The position numbers were made by a program, and so were the translations under genes. Under the pieces are notes generated by a model that did not search any database, was not told where the DNA came from, and was given only the letters and a program-made list of their open reading frames with translations. A stretch of DNA of 64,000 bases. It comes from Neobacillus jeddahensis (lineage in GTDB: Bacteria > Bacillota > Bacilli > Bacillales > Cytobacillaceae). Position 1 is the stretch's first letter. Each line of letters begins with the position of its first letter. Below, piece by piece: positions 17,102 through 26,548 of the stretch. The stretch covers positions 1-64,000 of the forward strand of contig NZ_CCAS010000016.1 in NCBI RefSeq assembly GCF_000612625.1, written 5' to 3'.

Positions 17102-17305
17102 CTTCACTATAATTTGCTCCCTTTTCTCGGACATATCCGGCAATCGTCACAAAATGTTCAATTTTACACATGACAAATATAACTAGTTGATAGGATGACA
17201 TTCTTGTATCGTTAAACCTAGTTAATGAAGATTATGCCCAGGGTGTTGTTATTGAAGTTCCTTTGAAGTTGGCATAATCAGTGAATGTACTGGAGGAAGA
17301 GAATA

Positions 17306-18154
17306 ATGACTAGAGGAAAAATTGCCTGGATCACTGATACGACTGCTTCGCTAAGTAAGGAATTTATTGAGAAGCATGATATACATGTCATTCCCCTGCA
17401 CGTTGTGATTAATGATGAATTCTACAAGGAAACGATCGATATTTCCGCACAGGAATTTTATGATCGAATGGAAAAAGAAGAAGGTAAATTTCAATCTTCT
17501 CAACCTTCTATTAACGACTTTGTCGAGCTCTATCAAAAGTTAAAGAAAGATTATGACTTTGGTATAGCGATTCATGCCTCTAGTACTCTAACAGGAACCT
17601 ATCAATCATCTGTTTGTGCGGCAGAAATGGAAGATTTTAAACTATTTGCGATAGATTCACAAACTGGTTCCTATCCTCTCTCCTTTTTAATTCAACGAGG
17701 ACTTGATCTCGTAAATCAGGGAATAGAAGCCGAAGAAGTGGTAACACAATTAAAGGCATTACGTGAGCACACTCGTTTGTATTTGGTTCCATCCAATTTG
17801 GATCAACTGCACAAAAGCGGTCGTGTATCTGGTAGTCAAAAAATATTAGCCTCACTTTTTAATATTAAGCCGATTCTAGCGATTGAAGATGGAGCGGCAC
17901 AGATTAAGGAAAAGGTCAGGACTGAGAAGAAGGCACTAGCATGGCTTGTTGCAAAATTAAAAGAAGACCTCGAAACTAAAATAGTAAAAAAAGTTGCCAT
18001 AGTACATGCTAATGATTTAGAAAAAGCCATCAGTTTTGAAAAATGTTTGAAGGAAGCACTCCCTGAATTAGACACAGAAATATTAATGCTCATAACAGTT
18101 GCAGGTGTTCATACTGGTGTTGGGACACTTGGATTGTCGTGGGTTTGTGAATAA
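17306..18154 (+). CDS. DegV family fatty-acid-binding protein
   Basis: A 282-residue protein with the DegV signature: an N-terminal ITDTTASLSKE strand-loop, SSQPS, the lipid head-group site ASSTLTGTYQS, a DSQTGSYP segment and KSGRVSGSQ. DegV proteins bind a fatty acid; in Gram-positives the FakB members hand it to the kinase FakA. ATG 17306 follows GGAGGA at about 9 nt; the 17285 start lacks one. No fakA partner is adjacent. It is divergent from hmp and ends at a strong terminator. Confidence 0.9.
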   Translation: MTRGKIAWITDTTASLSKEFIEKHDIHVIPLHVVINDEFYKETIDISAQEFYDRMEKEEGKFQSSQPSINDFVELYQKLKKDYDFGIAIHASSTLTGTYQSSVCAAEMEDFKLFAIDSQTGSYPLSFLIQRGLDLVNQGIEAEEVVTQLKALREHTRLYLVPSNLDQLHKSGRVSGSQKILASLFNIKPILAIEDGAAQIKEKVRTEKKALAWLVAKLKEDLETKIVKKVAIVHANDLEKAISFEKCLKEALPELDTEILMLITVAGVHTGVGTLGLSWVCE

Positions 18155-18180
18155 AAACTTGCTTTTTTAAAAGGAGTATC

Positions 18181-18222
18181 ATAAAAGGTGCATGAGAGAC
18201 TCATGTGCCTTTTATCGTTTTT
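18181..18222 (+). terminator. Intrinsic terminator after the DegV gene
   Basis: A long stem from ATAAAAGG (18181) to CCTTTTAT (18214), including CATGAG/CTCATG, is followed by CGTTTTTT. Confidence 0.8.
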
Positions 18223-18319
18223 TATTAAACGACAAAAATTGTTATAATATGGTACTATCAAAATATAATTAGTCTATGAACAAAACTACTAATTAAATCA
18301 TAGGAATGGATTTGAAAAG

Positions 18320-18901
18320 ATGAAGAAAAAGAGGACAATGTTACGTTTAATTGCTTTCTTAGTGGTAATAGGTTTGATTTATGTTGGGATATTACAATAT
18401 AAAATCAGTCAGTATAGTGATGAAACACCTTCTAAGAATGCTGATTACTTAATTGTTCTTGGGGCAGGGGTTAGAGGGACTATTCCTTCATTGGCGCTTG
18501 CCAGCAGAATAAATGCTGCTGGGGCGTACTTAAAGAATAATGAGAACACTGTAGTGATTGCTTCTGGGGGAAAAGGACCTGGCGAAGAAATTTCTGAAGC
18601 GGAAGCCATAAAAAGAGAACTCGTCAAGCAAGGAATTAGCGAGTCTCGTATCATAATGGAGGATCGATCCACTGATACATATGAAAATATTGAGTTCTCG
18701 AAAGAGTTAATTCCTGGTGATGCTAGCGAAGGACTTGTCGTAACAAATAAATTTCATCTCTATCGTGCCCTGTCAATTGCCCATGACCATAACTTGGAGG
18801 TTAAGGGAATTCCAGCAGAGACTCCATGGAAGGCAGTTTTAAAATCGTACACACGTGAATACTTAGCCATTACCAAATATTATTTAAAGCACTTTTTTTA
18901 G
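18320..18901 (+). CDS. DUF218 (SanA/ElyC/YdcF-like) membrane-anchored protein
   Basis: A 193-residue protein with one N-terminal membrane helix (about residues 7-26) and a DUF218 domain with DYLIVLGAGV, LASRINAAGAYLK, VIASGGKGPGEEISEAEAI, EDRSTDTYEN and TNKFHLYRA motifs. E. coli SanA and ElyC of this family affect envelope integrity and peptidoglycan precursor metabolism; the enzymatic activity is unclear. The ribosome site is weak (GAAAAG). A TATAAT box lies near 18244. It ends at a strong bidirectional terminator. Confidence 0.87.
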   Translation: MKKKRTMLRLIAFLVVIGLIYVGILQYKISQYSDETPSKNADYLIVLGAGVRGTIPSLALASRINAAGAYLKNNENTVVIASGGKGPGEEISEAEAIKRELVKQGISESRIIMEDRSTDTYENIEFSKELIPGDASEGLVVTNKFHLYRALSIAHDHNLEVKGIPAETPWKAVLKSYTREYLAITKYYLKHFF

Positions 18902-18907
18902 ACTGAT

Positions 18908-18949
18908 AAAAAAGGAAAACTCGACTAAAATGGTCGAGTTTTCCTTTTT
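18908..18949. terminator. Bidirectional terminator between the DUF218 and GNAT genes
   Basis: AAAAAGGAAAACTCGAC pairs with GTCGAGTTTTCCTTTTT (18908-18949) with a 7-nt loop. The A and T tracts make it work in both directions. The last codons of the convergent GNAT gene lie in the stem. Confidence 0.9.
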
Positions 18950-19503
18950 ATTTTTGCATAGATACAAGTATCGCGCAGATCTACTCCATCGACAGACAAA
19001 CTATCATTTTTCAATATCCCTTCTAATGTAAAGCCCAACCTCTCGGGAATGGCACGACTTTTGCTATTTACTTGATCACAACGAATCTCCACTCGTTTTG
19101 CCTTTAATTCAGTAAAAGCAAATTCCGTAATGGCTTCAGTCGCTTCCGTCATATAGCCCTTCCCGCTTAAACGAGAATCTATCCAATAGCCAATTTCAAA
19201 CTTGGGCACATCCCAATTAATTCGGTGTAAACCAGAGGAACCGATGAATCCCCCGGTTTCTCTATTAAATAGATGAAATCTTAGATCCTCTCTCGTTAAA
19301 AACTTCGCATGGGCATTCCGCATATTGGCCTCAACATCTTGCTCTGTTTGCTCGTTTAGAGCCCAAGACATCCAAAGCTTTAGTTCTGGTAATGATGCCT
19401 GCATTGCATCATATACTGACTTCCCATCCCCGGGCATTGGCTTTCGAATAAATAATCTTTTCGTATAAAATTCTTCTGGAAAATCAATTAAGATCGGCTT
19501 CAT
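18925..19503 (-). CDS. GNAT family N-acetyltransferase (RimJ/RimL type)
   Basis: A 192-residue protein with the RimJ/RimL layout: TKRLFIRKPMPGD near the N-terminus, acetyl-CoA loop region DSRLSGKGYMTEA, and the NSKSRAIPERLGFTLEG signature. RimJ/L relatives acetylate protein N-termini or small molecules from acetyl-CoA. GGAGGAGGG lies 11 nt before ATG 19503. It is a single gene downstream of proS and probably separate from it. Substrate unknown. Confidence 0.9.
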   Translation of the reverse strand: MKPILIDFPEEFYTKRLFIRKPMPGDGKSVYDAMQASLPELKLWMSWALNEQTEQDVEANMRNAHAKFLTREDLRFHLFNRETGGFIGSSGLHRINWDVPKFEIGYWIDSRLSGKGYMTEATEAITEFAFTELKAKRVEIRCDQVNSKSRAIPERLGFTLEGILKNDSLSVDGVDLRDTCIYAKIKRKTRPF

Positions 19504-19583
19504 CTATTTTCATACCCTCCTCCGTCTCTTTAGGATTCGCTAGAAAATACGTTAAATCCTTTTTAATCTGGGGAATATGAAAA

Positions 19584-19608
19584 GCTCTCCCAAAACGGAA
19601 GAGCCCAC
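19584..19608 (-). terminator. Intrinsic terminator of proS
   Basis: Read on the minus strand, GCTCTTCC pairs with GGAGAGC across a short loop and is followed by TTTTC. Confidence 0.65.
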
Positions 19609-19622
19609 TCAATTACTTATTT

Positions 19623-21053
19623 TTAGTATGCTTTTGCCCAATAAACCATTTTATCAGCTTCTTGTCCACAGCATACACACTTGTCTGAAACCTGTTCTTG
19701 CTCGAATGGCATACATCTAGATGTTGCACCTGTATCTTCTTTAATTTTTTCCTCACAGGCTAATTCACCGCACCACATTGCCTTAATAAAGCCTGGTTTA
19801 GCTTCTAGCGTTTCTTTTAGCTCAGCAAGTGTTAATGCAACTGAGGTTCTTTGCTCACGATGATTCAATGCTTTATTATATAAGTTTGATTGAATTTCAT
19901 CTAATAATTCAACAATCTTCGTTTCTAATTGATCCAAAGGAACGAACACTTTCTCTAATGTGTCACGTCTTACTAAAACCACTTGCTTGTTCTCAATATC
20001 CTTTGGACCTACTTCAAGACGCACTGGAATACCTTTCATTTCATACTCATTAAACTTCCAGCCTGGCTTTTTATCGCTAGCATCAATATCCACACGTGCA
20101 ACATTTCCAAGTGACTTTTTCAAATCATAAGCAAAATCAAGAACGCCTTCTTTATGTTGGGCAATTGGAACAATCATCACTTGAGTTGGTGCAGCTTTAG
20201 GTGGAATTACAAGACCGCGGTCATCCCCGTGAACCATGATCAGTGCTCCAATAATTCTTGTCGTAAAGCCCCATGAAGTTTGGTGTACGTATTGTAATTT
20301 TCCTTCTTTATCTGTGTACTGAATATTAAAAGCCTCAGCAAATCCCGTACCAAAATGGTGAGATGTCCCAGACTGTAATGCTTTTCCATCATGCATTAAA
20401 CTCTCAATTGTGAACGTCGCTTTTGCACCTGCAAACTTCTCTTTTTCCGTTTTTTGTCCCTTTACCACTGGAATTGCAAGAATTTCCTCACAAATAGCTG
20501 CATAAACATTTAGCATTTTAATGGTCTCTTCCATAGCATCTTCATCGGTAGCATGGGCTGTGTGACCTTCTTGCCATAAAAATTCTAATGTTCTTAAGAA
20601 TGGACGTGTTGTTTTTTCCCAGCGGACAACATTCGCCCATTGGTTATACAGCTTTGGTAAATCTCGATAAGAATGGATGATATTACTGTAATGCTCGCAA
20701 AATAAAACTTCTGATGTTGGGCGTACCACCAATCTTTCTGCTAATGGTTCAGAACCACCATGTGTCACCCATGCCACTTCTGGTGCAAAACCTTCAACAT
20801 GATCTTTTTCTTTTTGCAATAAGCTTTCAGGGATAAACAATGGCATATATACATTTTCATGTCCTGTTTCTTTAATGCGACGGTCCAGTTCATTCTTAAT
20901 ATTATCCCATAAAGCATATCCGTATGGGCGAATAATCATGGAACCACGAACACTTGAATAATCAATTAAATCTGCTTTCGTTACAACATCTGTATACCAC
21001 TGAGCGAAATCCTCGTCCATACTAGTAACGTCTTTTACAAATTCTTTAGCCAT
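19623..21053 (-). CDS. proS: Prolyl-tRNA synthetase, archaeal/eukaryote-type
   Basis: A 476-residue class II synthetase with motif 2 ([25 protein letters not shown]) and motif 3 ([15 protein letters not shown]), and a C-terminal Zn-type domain ending in [18 protein letters not shown] with the terminal Tyr typical of the short ProRS. It lacks the editing insertion of the usual bacterial enzyme, so it is the second, archaeal-type ProRS found in some Bacillus beside ProS1. GAGGTG precedes ATG 21053 by 5 nt. A T-box leader with a proline specifier codon controls it. Confidence 0.94.
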   Translation of the reverse strand: MAKEFVKDVTSMDEDFAQWYTDVVTKADLIDYSSVRGSMIIRPYGYALWDNIKNELDRRIKETGHENVYMPLFIPESLLQKEKDHVEGFAPEVAWVTHGGSEPLAERLVVRPTSEVLFCEHYSNIIHSYRDLPKLYNQWANVVRWEKTTRPFLRTLEFLWQEGHTAHATDEDAMEETIKMLNVYAAICEEILAIPVVKGQKTEKEKFAGAKATFTIESLMHDGKALQSGTSHHFGTGFAEAFNIQYTDKEGKLQYVHQTSWGFTTRIIGALIMVHGDDRGLVIPPKAAPTQVMIVPIAQHKEGVLDFAYDLKKSLGNVARVDIDASDKKPGWKFNEYEMKGIPVRLEVGPKDIENKQVVLVRRDTLEKVFVPLDQLETKIVELLDEIQSNLYNKALNHREQRTSVALTLAELKETLEAKPGFIKAMWCGELACEEKIKEDTGATSRCMPFEQEQVSDKCVCCGQEADKMVYWAKAY

Positions 21054-21084
21054 CTTGACACCTCATTAATTTTTTATAAGAAAG

Positions 21085-21358
21085 AGCTTAACGGTCGCTT
21101 CCGATTTTCCACACAAAAAGACCCTGATCCTCAAAAAGGGACCAAGGCCTGGCGGTACCACCCTAAATTCATAAAGCAATAGCTTTAAACTCTCTCCATG
21201 ATAACGGATTTTATCCGCTTGTATCTTCAAAAAATGATCCGATACAGAACTCGGAGGCAGGTTCAACTGAACGTCTTAAGAAACCTCACACCTTTGGCTC
21301 CCTCTCTTGGTAAGACAATTTCAATCTAATAGTCCTCGTCATCGTTTCAATAGTGTTT
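21085..21358 (-). promoter_or_regulatory. T-box riboswitch (tRNA-Pro sensing) leader of proS
   Basis: On the minus strand the T-box motif AGGGTGGTACCGCC occupies 21151-21164 and is followed by a GGTCC...GGGTC terminator hairpin with T-run (about 21111-21145). Upstream in Stem I, a GAACCT context offers CCT (21259-21261) as a proline specifier codon, in agreement with the downstream gene. Uncharged tRNA-Pro would favour the antiterminator and allow proS transcription. Confidence 0.88.
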
Positions 21359-21364
21359 TTGAAA

Positions 21365-21393
21365 ATTATATATTTCCCAATCATAAAAGTCAA
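21365..21393 (-). promoter_or_regulatory. Promoter of the T-box/proS transcript
   Basis: Minus-strand TTGACT (21388-21393), 17-nt spacer and TATAAT (21365-21370). Transcription should start near 21358. Confidence 0.75.
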
Positions 21394-21501
21394 ATCTAAT
21401 TATAGAAAGCTTACATTTACTACTAAAAAAGGGGTGAGACCTCTTTCACGATTACGATCTATCAGGTAAAATGTCATAAAAGATACAAAAGGGGTGGAAT
21501 C

Positions 21502-21636
21502 ATGTCAGAAAAGGATTTAGATGTAGTCGAACAAGAAGAAGCTGAAAAAAAATTATTACTCGAATACATCAGATTACAGAATGAAGCAATGAAAAGAATT
21601 TATAAAAATACACTGGATAAAGAAAAAAAGGATTAG
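21502..21636 (+). CDS. Small acidic/charged protein, 44 residues
   Basis: ATG 21502 follows AGGGGTGG at 4 nt. The product is highly charged and helical (MSEKDLDVVEQEEAEKKLLL start, KEKKD end) with no membrane segment. It stands alone between the proS leader and the cupredoxin gene. No family recognised. Confidence 0.5.
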   Translation: MSEKDLDVVEQEEAEKKLLLEYIRLQNEAMKRIYKNTLDKEKKD

Positions 21637-21791
21637 TCCCATCTCCGGAAAAACCAACACAATATTTTCCCTTCAAAAAGATTCATAAAACGTTCATATT
21701 AGTCACTTAATATACAAATTCCAACTCTATTTTAGCATTTATAATACTCTTATGTTGTTTATTCAAATTGACACATAAGAGGAGACCAAAC

Positions 21792-22685
21792 ATGACAATT
21801 TTTTCGATTATTTCAGCAGCCATTGTTGCTCTTGGCACAGGCTATTCCATTTACCTTGTATACCGCAATAAAACCAAGCTGACCAATACCCCAGGTATTT
21901 TACTTAGTATGGTGATTGCTGTCATCACCGGATTACTTACTGGGAGTATCGTCGGAATTACATCTGGTGAAACCTTTCTTGTTGTAGGCGTTACGATGAT
22001 CATTGGATTCATTGTTGGCTTCTTAGCAGGTCACCCGGTCGGGATTTTGGCCATCTTGATGGGTTCCATTTCTGGATTAATTGGTGGTATCAATGGCGCC
22101 CTGCTTGGACTTTTCCTTCAATTCATTAATCCAACTATTTTACTTGGCATATTATTAGGTTTTTATATTGTTATTATTGGTTTTGTTATGGTTTATATCC
22201 ATGTTGCAACCAATAGTAAGTCATCGATTAATACCGAAGAGCTCTCACCTTTTGCCATTATTGCTGGTGGTATTGTCCTCGTAACCTTATTTTTATTTTT
22301 CTATAGCAGTGATATGGTGAAGATTCCTGGTCAAACTGATTCCACACAACCACAGACTACTCAGGAATCGAGCAAACAGGAAGTTTCAAAAACCGAAGTG
22401 GATGTGACGAAGGAAACCACCCCCTCAGTTAAAATGCTGGTCACGGCAAAAGGATATTCTCCAAACGTCATACGGGTTAAAAAAGGGATTCCCGTGGAGC
22501 TAGACATTGAAAATCCACTTGAGAATAATAGCTGTTTATCGACCTTTATGATTCCTGATTTTAATATTAACAATGTAGAGTTAAAGGTAGGGACCACAAA
22601 ACTTTCCTTTACGCCTGACAAAACAGGTGAATATATTTTCAGCTGTGGCATGCAAATGTTTAAAGGAACCATTATTGTTGAATAA
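21792..22685 (+). CDS. Polytopic membrane protein fused to a C-terminal cupredoxin domain
   Basis: A 297-residue protein: about five membrane helices (residues 1-150) rich in Gly/Ile/Leu, another helix near 160-180, a Thr/Gln/Ser-rich linker, and a cupredoxin-like beta domain (about 205-297). The domain ends with FSCGMQMFKG (C285, M287, M289) and also has an earlier NNSC Cys, which could bind copper. It resembles COG4633-type plastocyanin-domain proteins. ATG 21792 follows AGAGGAG at 7 nt; the 21768 start does not. A role in copper handling or membrane redox is inference. Confidence 0.78.
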   Translation: MTIFSIISAAIVALGTGYSIYLVYRNKTKLTNTPGILLSMVIAVITGLLTGSIVGITSGETFLVVGVTMIIGFIVGFLAGHPVGILAILMGSISGLIGGINGALLGLFLQFINPTILLGILLGFYIVIIGFVMVYIHVATNSKSSINTEELSPFAIIAGGIVLVTLFLFFYSSDMVKIPGQTDSTQPQTTQESSKQEVSKTEVDVTKETTPSVKMLVTAKGYSPNVIRVKKGIPVELDIENPLENNSCLSTFMIPDFNINNVELKVGTTKLSFTPDKTGEYIFSCGMQMFKGTIIVE

Positions 22686-22686
22686 C

Positions 22687-22718
22687 AAAAGAGGCAAACC
22701 AAATAGGTTTGCCTCTTT
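22687..22718. terminator. Bidirectional terminator
   Basis: AAAAGAGGCAAACC (22687-22700) pairs with GGTTTGCCTCTTT (22706-22718). It separates the cupredoxin gene from the convergent PepSY-type gene. Confidence 0.9.
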
Positions 22719-22721
22719 ATA

Positions 22722-23249
22722 TTAGATTGCTTGTCCATCTAGGTCATTACTCTGACCATTTTTTCGCTTCTTTTCAGCTCGGAGAACTTTAATGGATAAA
22801 TAAATACCCGTACCTGTTAACACCATCATTGCTAGAGCGACCAGGTCAATGAGCCATTTAATATTGGTATTGCCAATTCTCCCTTCATGAAGCCCACGGA
22901 TTGTAGTCATGACAGAATTCTGCCCCATCGCAGCCCCTGCTCGAGGTCCACCTGCTATATTCCGATTACCACCGAATCCAGATCGACCTTGAAATTGTCC
23001 GTTTTCAGCTGAACCCGCTTGTCCTTGTGACTGACCTGAATCTGATGGTACTCCTTGTCCACTTTGTCCTTGATTGAATTGACCACGATTAAATTGGCCT
23101 TGTTGGAAATTCCCTCCAAACTGTTCAATTTGTGATTGTTGCCCAATGAGCCATGGCTCATTCATCAGTAATCCTGTTAAGGACTCTATGAAGATAAAAA
23201 TTGATGCCACTAATCCAATCCATAAATGTGCTCTTCTCGTTTTCTTCAT
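22722..23249 (-). CDS. PepSY-type two-helix membrane protein with Gln/Gly-rich loop
   Basis: A 175-residue protein with an N-terminal helix (RRAHLWIGLVASIFIFIE) and a C-terminal helix pattern (LHEGRIG ... LVALAMMVLTGTGIYLS) matching the two ends of PepSY-associated membrane proteins. Between them is a roughly 65-residue Gln/Gly/Ser-rich stretch with repeated FNRGQFNQGQ-like units. AAGGGAG precedes ATG 23249. It sits at the 3' end of a minus-strand block with exporter and two-component genes, about 107 nt after the kinase gene. Role unknown; PepSY proteins often act in the envelope with metals or proteases. Confidence 0.72.
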   Translation of the reverse strand: MKKTRRAHLWIGLVASIFIFIESLTGLLMNEPWLIGQQSQIEQFGGNFQQGQFNRGQFNQGQSGQGVPSDSGQSQGQAGSAENGQFQGRSGFGGNRNIAGGPRAGAAMGQNSVMTTIRGLHEGRIGNTNIKWLIDLVALAMMVLTGTGIYLSIKVLRAEKKRKNGQSNDLDGQAI

Positions 23250-23342
23250 TCTATTTAACTCCCTTCACAATCTAGCTGCACGTGTGTGCTATTTAAAAGA
23301 ATAAACACATTATGAAGGGACATCCTTAAGATTTACTTAACA

Positions 23343-23375
23343 AAAAAAGCCCAATGTTAACTTTTTTGGGCTTTT
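23343..23375 (-). terminator. Terminator overlapping the kinase stop codon
   Basis: AAAAGCCCA (23345-23353) pairs with TGGGCTTTT (23366-23374). The minus-strand kinase stop (TAA at 23357-23359) lies in the loop. Confidence 0.75.
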
Positions 23376-24613
23376 GGAAAAATGATTTCAATTTTCGTTC
23401 CTTCACCAATCGTGCTTTGTACTTTCGTCTTTCCATGATGTTTCTCAATAATCCATTTGGCGATTGATAGTCCTAGACCCGTGCCTTCTGCCTCTGTTCT
23501 TGCCTTATCACTTTGATAAAACCTGTCAAAAATTTTCGGAATATCTTTTTCAGGAATCCCAATACCATTATCCTGAACATGAAAGAGAATAGAGGAATGA
23601 GTCTGTGTACATGAAAGTAAAATATCGCCGCCCTCTTTCGTATACTTCATGGCATTATCCAAGAGAATGACAATCAACTGGTGGATTCTTTCTTTATCCG
23701 CTAAAAATGTGACTGGCTCGTCTACCTCTAACCGTAATGTCTTTTCTTGGTACATTGCAATTTCTTCGTAATGGTGAATGATTTCTTTTAAAAGCTCGTC
23801 CATTCGAAATACTGACTTTTTCATTTCAATTTGATCAGAGTCAGATCTAGCAAGCGTCAATAAATTTGTGACTAATTTGGAAAGACGCCTTGATTCATTT
23901 GAAATCGTCGAAACGTCGAGAATTTTTTCTTGTATGGTTGCCGATGGTGCGCGAAATAATAAATCTGTTTTTGCCTGAATGACGGCTAAAGGGGTTCTTA
24001 ATTCATGAGAAGCGTCAGAAACAAACTCCTGTTGCTTTTTCCAAGCCTTTTTTATCGGAACTAATGCCCGACCGGCTAAGAAATAACCCGAAACCACCGC
24101 ACAGATTACCCCAACGCCACAACCAATCAGGATGATTAATAATAGCCTGTCTAATAATTCCTTTTCTGAGTTCACATTACGAATCACTTGGATAGTAATA
24201 TCTCCAAATTCAGGTAGGTTTACCTGAAAAGCTAGATAGCGAAATGCAAAATTTTCCACCGTTACATCCTGCAAGCTGTCTAATTTTTTCGGATGAATAC
24301 GTTCTTCATTATCGATAAAAATATCTGAGTCACGATTTTGCTCTGTTAGAAGCTGATCATTTTTCCAGACTAATGTGATAATCCTTGGATCTCTACGTAT
24401 CAATCTCGGCCCCTCTACTCCATTTTCTTCACCATTGTCACTCAAACCTAAGGGCTTCTGAAAATGATCAACCGAATCCAAAATAGATTGGTTCACATCT
24501 TTATATAATTTATTATCCGTATAAAAATAAATGATGCTTCCGAGGATACTAATTAACACGATAAAGACTAATGAGTTTAAAAAGGTTAGTCTAATATGGG
24601 TTTGTCGAAACAT
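23357..24613 (-). CDS. Sensor histidine kinase
   Basis: A 418-residue membrane kinase: helix 1 (about 11-30), an extracytoplasmic domain of about 125 residues, helix 2 (about 155-178), then a HisKA domain with SHELRTPL (phosphorylated His) and an HATPase domain with DNAMKYT, DNGIGI, FDRFYQ and GTGLGLSI. It phosphorylates the response regulator encoded 9 nt upstream. ATG 24613 is the only good start. The gene neighbours suggest that it senses an envelope or antimicrobial stress relieved by the MacAB-like exporter; this is inference. Confidence 0.92.
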   Translation of the reverse strand: MFRQTHIRLTFLNSLVFIVLISILGSIIYFYTDNKLYKDVNQSILDSVDHFQKPLGLSDNGEENGVEGPRLIRRDPRIITLVWKNDQLLTEQNRDSDIFIDNEERIHPKKLDSLQDVTVENFAFRYLAFQVNLPEFGDITIQVIRNVNSEKELLDRLLLIILIGCGVGVICAVVSGYFLAGRALVPIKKAWKKQQEFVSDASHELRTPLAVIQAKTDLLFRAPSATIQEKILDVSTISNESRRLSKLVTNLLTLARSDSDQIEMKKSVFRMDELLKEIIHHYEEIAMYQEKTLRLEVDEPVTFLADKERIHQLIVILLDNAMKYTKEGGDILLSCTQTHSSILFHVQDNGIGIPEKDIPKIFDRFYQSDKARTEAEGTGLGLSIAKWIIEKHHGKTKVQSTIGEGTKIEIIFPKAQKS

Positions 24614-24622
24614 ATGCTACTC

Positions 24623-25294
24623 CTATTCTTCATTCAGCATATAGCCGACGCCGCGGATGGTTTTAATATCAGCATGATAACCAAAGGGTTCTAGTTTTTT
24701 ACGAAGATGATGCATGAACACCTCAACAATGGCGACCGTAGTATCCGAGTCAAATCCCCAAACGCGATCATATATTTGCTCTTTTGTTAAAATGGCACCT
24801 TTATTTTGAATCAGGAATTCTAACAGTTCGTATTGTTTGGCCGTTAATTTGATTGACTCGCCATTAACAACAATGTCTCGTTCCTTCCCTAATAATTCAA
24901 TGCCTCTGTATTGAATTGTTTGATTGGTTGTTAAGCTTCCGCTCCTTCGAAGTAAAGCTCTTATTCTTGCCTTTAGCTCAGCTGCCTGAAACGGCTTGAC
25001 CAAATAATCATCACCACCGCTATCTAAACCCTTCACTCGGTCTTCTAAAGAATCTCTTGCGGTTAAGAATAAAACCGGAATCTTTAATCCTTCTTTTCTA
25101 ATCGTCTGTAAAACCTCAAACCCATCAATCTCTGGAATCATGACATCTAAAACAATTGCGTCATGAATATTTTGCATTGCTAAAAATAAGGCATCTTCTC
25201 CATTTGATGCTTGGTCCACTTCAAATTCATCCGATAATAATTCTACAATCGATTCTAATAAAGCAAGATTATCTTCTACCACTAATAAACGCAT
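24623..25294 (-). CDS. OmpR-family response regulator
   Basis: A 223-residue protein with a receiver domain (MRLLVVEDN, phosphoacceptor Asp in VLDVMIPEID, conserved Lys in LVKPFQ) and a winged-helix domain (LTAKQYELLEFL, VEVFMHHLRKK, IRGVGYML). ATG 25294 is preferred over 25321 because GAGGAG lies 8 nt upstream and it gives the standard start. It lies downstream of the exporter genes and 9 nt from the kinase. The 11-bp direct repeat at 28339-28355 is a candidate target. Confidence 0.93.
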   Translation of the reverse strand: MRLLVVEDNLALLESIVELLSDEFEVDQASNGEDALFLAMQNIHDAIVLDVMIPEIDGFEVLQTIRKEGLKIPVLFLTARDSLEDRVKGLDSGGDDYLVKPFQAAELKARIRALLRRSGSLTTNQTIQYRGIELLGKERDIVVNGESIKLTAKQYELLEFLIQNKGAILTKEQIYDRVWGFDSDTTVAIVEVFMHHLRKKLEPFGYHADIKTIRGVGYMLNEE

Positions 25295-25381
25295 CTCAAT
25301 CTCTCCTCTATAAAAGGGCATTCACTTCATTATATAGAAAATAAAGCGGCCGCAACAGTGGCGAACCGCTAATTACTACCA

Positions 25382-26548
25382 TTATTCGTATCTTAACGCT
25401 TGAATTGGATTCAGCTTAGATGCTTTATTTGCTGGGAAAACGCCGAAAATGACTCCGACAATTAATGAAAATAAGAAAGACAATACAATCACCGACGTAG
25501 AAAATGATACGGTCAAACCTGCGAGAGTCGAAACTATTTTACCTAAGCCTACCCCTGTTAGGATCCCAATAATCCCCCCGACACCACTTAATACAACAGC
25601 TTCAATTAAGAATTGGAGAAGAACATCTCTTCTTTTTGCCCCAATTGCTTTTCGTATCCCAATTTCCTTCGTTCTTTCAGAAACCGACACTAACATAATA
25701 TTCATAATTCCAATTCCGCCCACAAGCAAGGAAATACTGGCAATGCCGCCTAGCATCATTGTCATTGTATCGGTAACAGAACTCATCGTATCCATTAAAT
25801 CCTGTTGATTTGTTACACTGTAGGAGTCACTTTTACTTGGGTAAAGTGAGGCCATCTTCATTTCGACTTCATTCATCACAAAATCCATTTGTTCTTGACT
25901 TTTACCTTGTAAATACACTTGATTTATGGTTGTACTTTTCACCAAGCGCTGACCTGTGCTCAGTGGAACGATAATAACATTATCGCCGCTTTGCCCCATC
26001 GAGCTACCCTTGGACACTAATACGCCCACTACTTTAAAGGATGTTCCCTCTATTTGTAGATATTGACCAACAGGGTTATCCGTGCCAAAAAAAGTGGAAG
26101 CAGTATCAGCGCCAATGACAGCAATCTTTTGCCGATATTCAAGATCAAGGTCTGTGATAAATCGACCTGAACTTACTTTCGCATCTCGAACCGTTGAATA
26201 AGCAGCATTCGTCCCAGTCAAGCTAACCTGTGAGGTGGTTCGATCCTTTTTCACATTGACTCGGCCAGAAACGACTGGGGAAACTGCCTTTACTCCATTC
26301 AGTTTACTCAACTCACTAATTTTATCCTCTGTCAAAGCTAAATCGGTTCCAAAGGTATTGATCGTTAAAAGATTGGTCCCAAGATTATTTATTTGGCTCG
26401 TCACATTTTGAGCGGATCCTTGAGCAATGGAAACCAAGATAATAACAGACGAGACCCCGATAACCATGCCTAACATTGTTAGAGCAGATCTAAGTTTATT
26501 TCCCTTAATACTCTTTAGTGCCATTTTAATAGATGGCAAAATCCCCAA
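25382..26548 (-). CDS. MacB-like ABC transporter permease
   Basis: A protein with a first helix after SIKGNKLRSALTMLGMVIGVSSVI, a large extracytoplasmic MacB_PCD domain, then three C-terminal helices of the FtsX type, including the SERTKEIGIRKAIGAKR coupling motif. TTG 26548 is preferred: GGGGGTGAG is 4 nt upstream and the resulting start matches the family; the longest ORF starts at 26617, deep within the ATPase gene. It overlaps the ATPase gene by 23 nt. It should form an exporter with the two upstream genes. Confidence 0.9.
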   Translation of the reverse strand: MGILPSIKMALKSIKGNKLRSALTMLGMVIGVSSVIILVSIAQGSAQNVTSQINNLGTNLLTINTFGTDLALTEDKISELSKLNGVKAVSPVVSGRVNVKKDRTTSQVSLTGTNAAYSTVRDAKVSSGRFITDLDLEYRQKIAVIGADTASTFFGTDNPVGQYLQIEGTSFKVVGVLVSKGSSMGQSGDNVIIVPLSTGQRLVKSTTINQVYLQGKSQEQMDFVMNEVEMKMASLYPSKSDSYSVTNQQDLMDTMSSVTDTMTMMLGGIASISLLVGGIGIMNIMLVSVSERTKEIGIRKAIGAKRRDVLLQFLIEAVVLSGVGGIIGILTGVGLGKIVSTLAGLTVSFSTSVIVLSFLFSLIVGVIFGVFPANKASKLNPIQALRYE

